The notes under the pieces are model-generated. The model saw only the letters and a list, made by a program, of their open reading frames with translations, was not told the DNA's origin and did not search any database. Shown here one piece after another: positions 62,890 through 64,000 of a stretch of DNA of 64,000 nucleotides. Source of the DNA: Pseudomonadota bacterium. Its GTDB lineage: Bacteria; Pseudomonadota; Gammaproteobacteria; Burkholderiales; Ferrovaceae. Numbering within the stretch: position 1 is the first letter of the stretch; every line of letters starts with the position of its first letter. The position numbers and the translations under genes are program-made. Where the stretch lies: the NCBI GenBank assembly GCA_021798835.1, contig JAJZBQ010000007.1, positions 1-64,000 of the forward strand. Direction: 5' to 3'.

Positions 62890-64000
62890 TTCACAGAACC
62901 TGAAAAGAAGTCGCAGGCCACAGATAAATCCCGGGTGCGCGCCATGGGCGGAAGACTTTGCCAGATTTGTTGACCATAGGGTTTTTCCAGAATGCGTCGA
63001 TCCCCTATCATCAATACGCCACGGTCTTGCTCATCACGAATCAGACGTCCTGCCCCCTGCTTGAGTTGGAGGATCGCGCGCGGTAACTGATATTCCATAA
63101 ATCCATTTCGCCCTGCACGCTTGATCTCCTCGATGCGTGCCGCCTCAACAGGATCGTCGGGTGGAGCAAAAGGCAATTTGTCGATGATGACCACCGAGAG
63201 TGCCTCTCCCTTAATGTCCACCCCCTCCCAAAAGGAGGCCGTCCCCAGCAACACGGGGTCTTTCAATTGCCGAAACCGGGTCAGCAAATCTCCACGCGAA
63301 CGCTGCCCTTGAATCAATAAAGGGAAAGTCCAATCCCCCTGCCGACGCCAGGTTTCCAGAATCCGTGCCGCATCCTGCAACGCTCGATGGCTGGTGAACA
63401 ACAAGAAGGCTCGTCCCTGACTGGCCCGTAACAGGGCATGGGCCTGTTCCAGCAAACGCAGGATATGGTCTTTTTGCGCCGGTAAGGGCAATGAGTCAGG
63501 GACGAACAATAATGCCTGCTGCGCAAAATCGAACGGGCTTTCCCAACTATGACACTGCGCCTCGGGAAGACCGAGATTTTCCTGGTAGTGACGAAAATCA
63601 CCGCGTACCGACAAGGTCGCAGAGGTAAATACCCAACTGCGCCCCGCATCCTTCCAGATCGGCCCAAGACAATCGCCCAGCAACAGGGGAGTGGCGTTGA
63701 TGTGCACCGTCTGCGAAAAAGTTTCCAACCAGCGTACCTGTCCTGCCATGGGGTCCTCCTGCCAGCGTTGTACCACTTGCCAGCCCTGCTGCAACCCTGC
63801 TGCCACTCCGGCGATCTCCTCGGAAGCCGAGGCTTGTGCTTCCACCCAGCCTATCCAGTTTTCCAACCGTTCGACAAACGTTCCCCAAGCCGCCGAAAAA
63901 CCAGCAAACTCGTGAACCCGCGCAAAGGTCCAACGACCTGGCTCCGCAGGGCAACTCGCCCGTAGCCCCTTGAGGGAATCCAGCAAAGGTTGACTCTGTG
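62883..64000 (-). CDS. DinG/YoaA-type ATP-dependent DNA helicase, 3' part
   Basis: About 372 codons of the C-terminal part of an XPD-like helicase; the reading frame stays open past the right edge, so the 5' part lies outside. Seen: SWVFTSATLSVRGDFRHY, FLLFTSHRALQDAA, GTASFWEGVDIKGEALSVVIIDKLPF and QGAGRLIRDEQDRGVLMIGDRR (motif VI). The Fe-S cluster region and Walker A would lie upstream and cannot be checked. Confidence 0.9.
   Translation of the reverse strand, partial: QSQPLLDSLKGLRASCPAEPGRWTFARVHEFAGFSAAWGTFVERLENWIGWVEAQASASEEIAGVAAGLQQGWQVVQRWQEDPMAGQVRWLETFSQTVHINATPLLLGDCLGPIWKDAGRSWVFTSATLSVRGDFRHYQENLGLPEAQCHSWESPFDFAQQALLFVPDSLPLPAQKDHILRLLEQAHALLRASQGRAFLLFTSHRALQDAARILETWRRQGDWTFPLLIQGQRSRGDLLTRFRQLKDPVLLGTASFWEGVDIKGEALSVVIIDKLPFAPPDDPVEAARIEEIKRAGRNGFMEYQLPRAILQLKQGAGRLIRDEQDRGVLMIGDRRILEKPYGQQIWQSLPPMARTRDLSVACDFFSGSVNH

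Overview
The window looks like one contiguous chromosomal stretch of a Gram-negative bacterium, most probably a betaproteobacterium. The left edge carries the 5' end of a 16S rRNA gene with a betaproteobacterial-type start. Gene neighbourhoods such as mrp-dcd beside metG, the DUF2844/DUF3443 pair and the System I cytochrome c maturation genes point the same way. Genus cannot be fixed from this sequence; an acidophilic or iron-oxidising Ferrovales/Nitrosomonadales-type lineage is only a guess.

Layout. 1-455 holds the start of an rrn operon (minus strand) with an initiator tRNA in its leader. 563-4515 holds small exported or unknown proteins, a DUF2844/DUF3443 pair and an atypical LuxR-type regulator. 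4504-11369 is a complete nine-gene ccm operon in the order ccmFGHI-ABCDE, including a 54-residue ccmD. 11475-14124 has a universal stress protein and three exported proteins (Gly-rich, Spy-like, TPR). 14162-16333 is a GGDEF/EAL protein. 16512-20163 is the most unusual segment: flhD, flhC, a TraI_2-like protein that appears to lack the HD metal ligands, a TraD coupling ATPase and a small membrane protein, all translationally coupled, with no integrase or other conjugation genes nearby. 20404-29785 is housekeeping (dcd, mrp, metG, tRNA deaminase, dnaE, a short recQ, a thioredoxin-like protein).

29782-40990 is a Tad pilus region. cpaF, tadB and tadC run without a break into two GT87-like transferases, a flavoprotein related to UDP-galactopyranose mutase and a large membrane protein. 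Upstream of cpaF, cpaE is cut off at its 5' side and abuts, head to head, a tadG that is also cut off at its 5' side. This is a rearrangement or an assembly chimera. 41039-45631 is bioF-bioA-bioD followed directly by a sodium:solute symporter. 45711-54055 holds a ferredoxin-NADP reductase, an OMF-MFP-RND efflux operon and typA. 54142-64000 is a mostly plus-strand run: arnD-like, bcp, a PIN-PhoH ATPase, lplT, tsaB, rimI, a family 4 uracil-DNA glycosylase, ompR-envZ and an NlpC/P60 hydrolase, ending in the 3' part of a DinG/YoaA-type helicase on the minus strand.

No CRISPR array, insertion sequence, phage gene or integrase was seen. No gap between genes exceeds about 300 bases. Family assignments come from reading motifs by eye. 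Start codons were chosen from ribosome binding sites, overlaps and family length.
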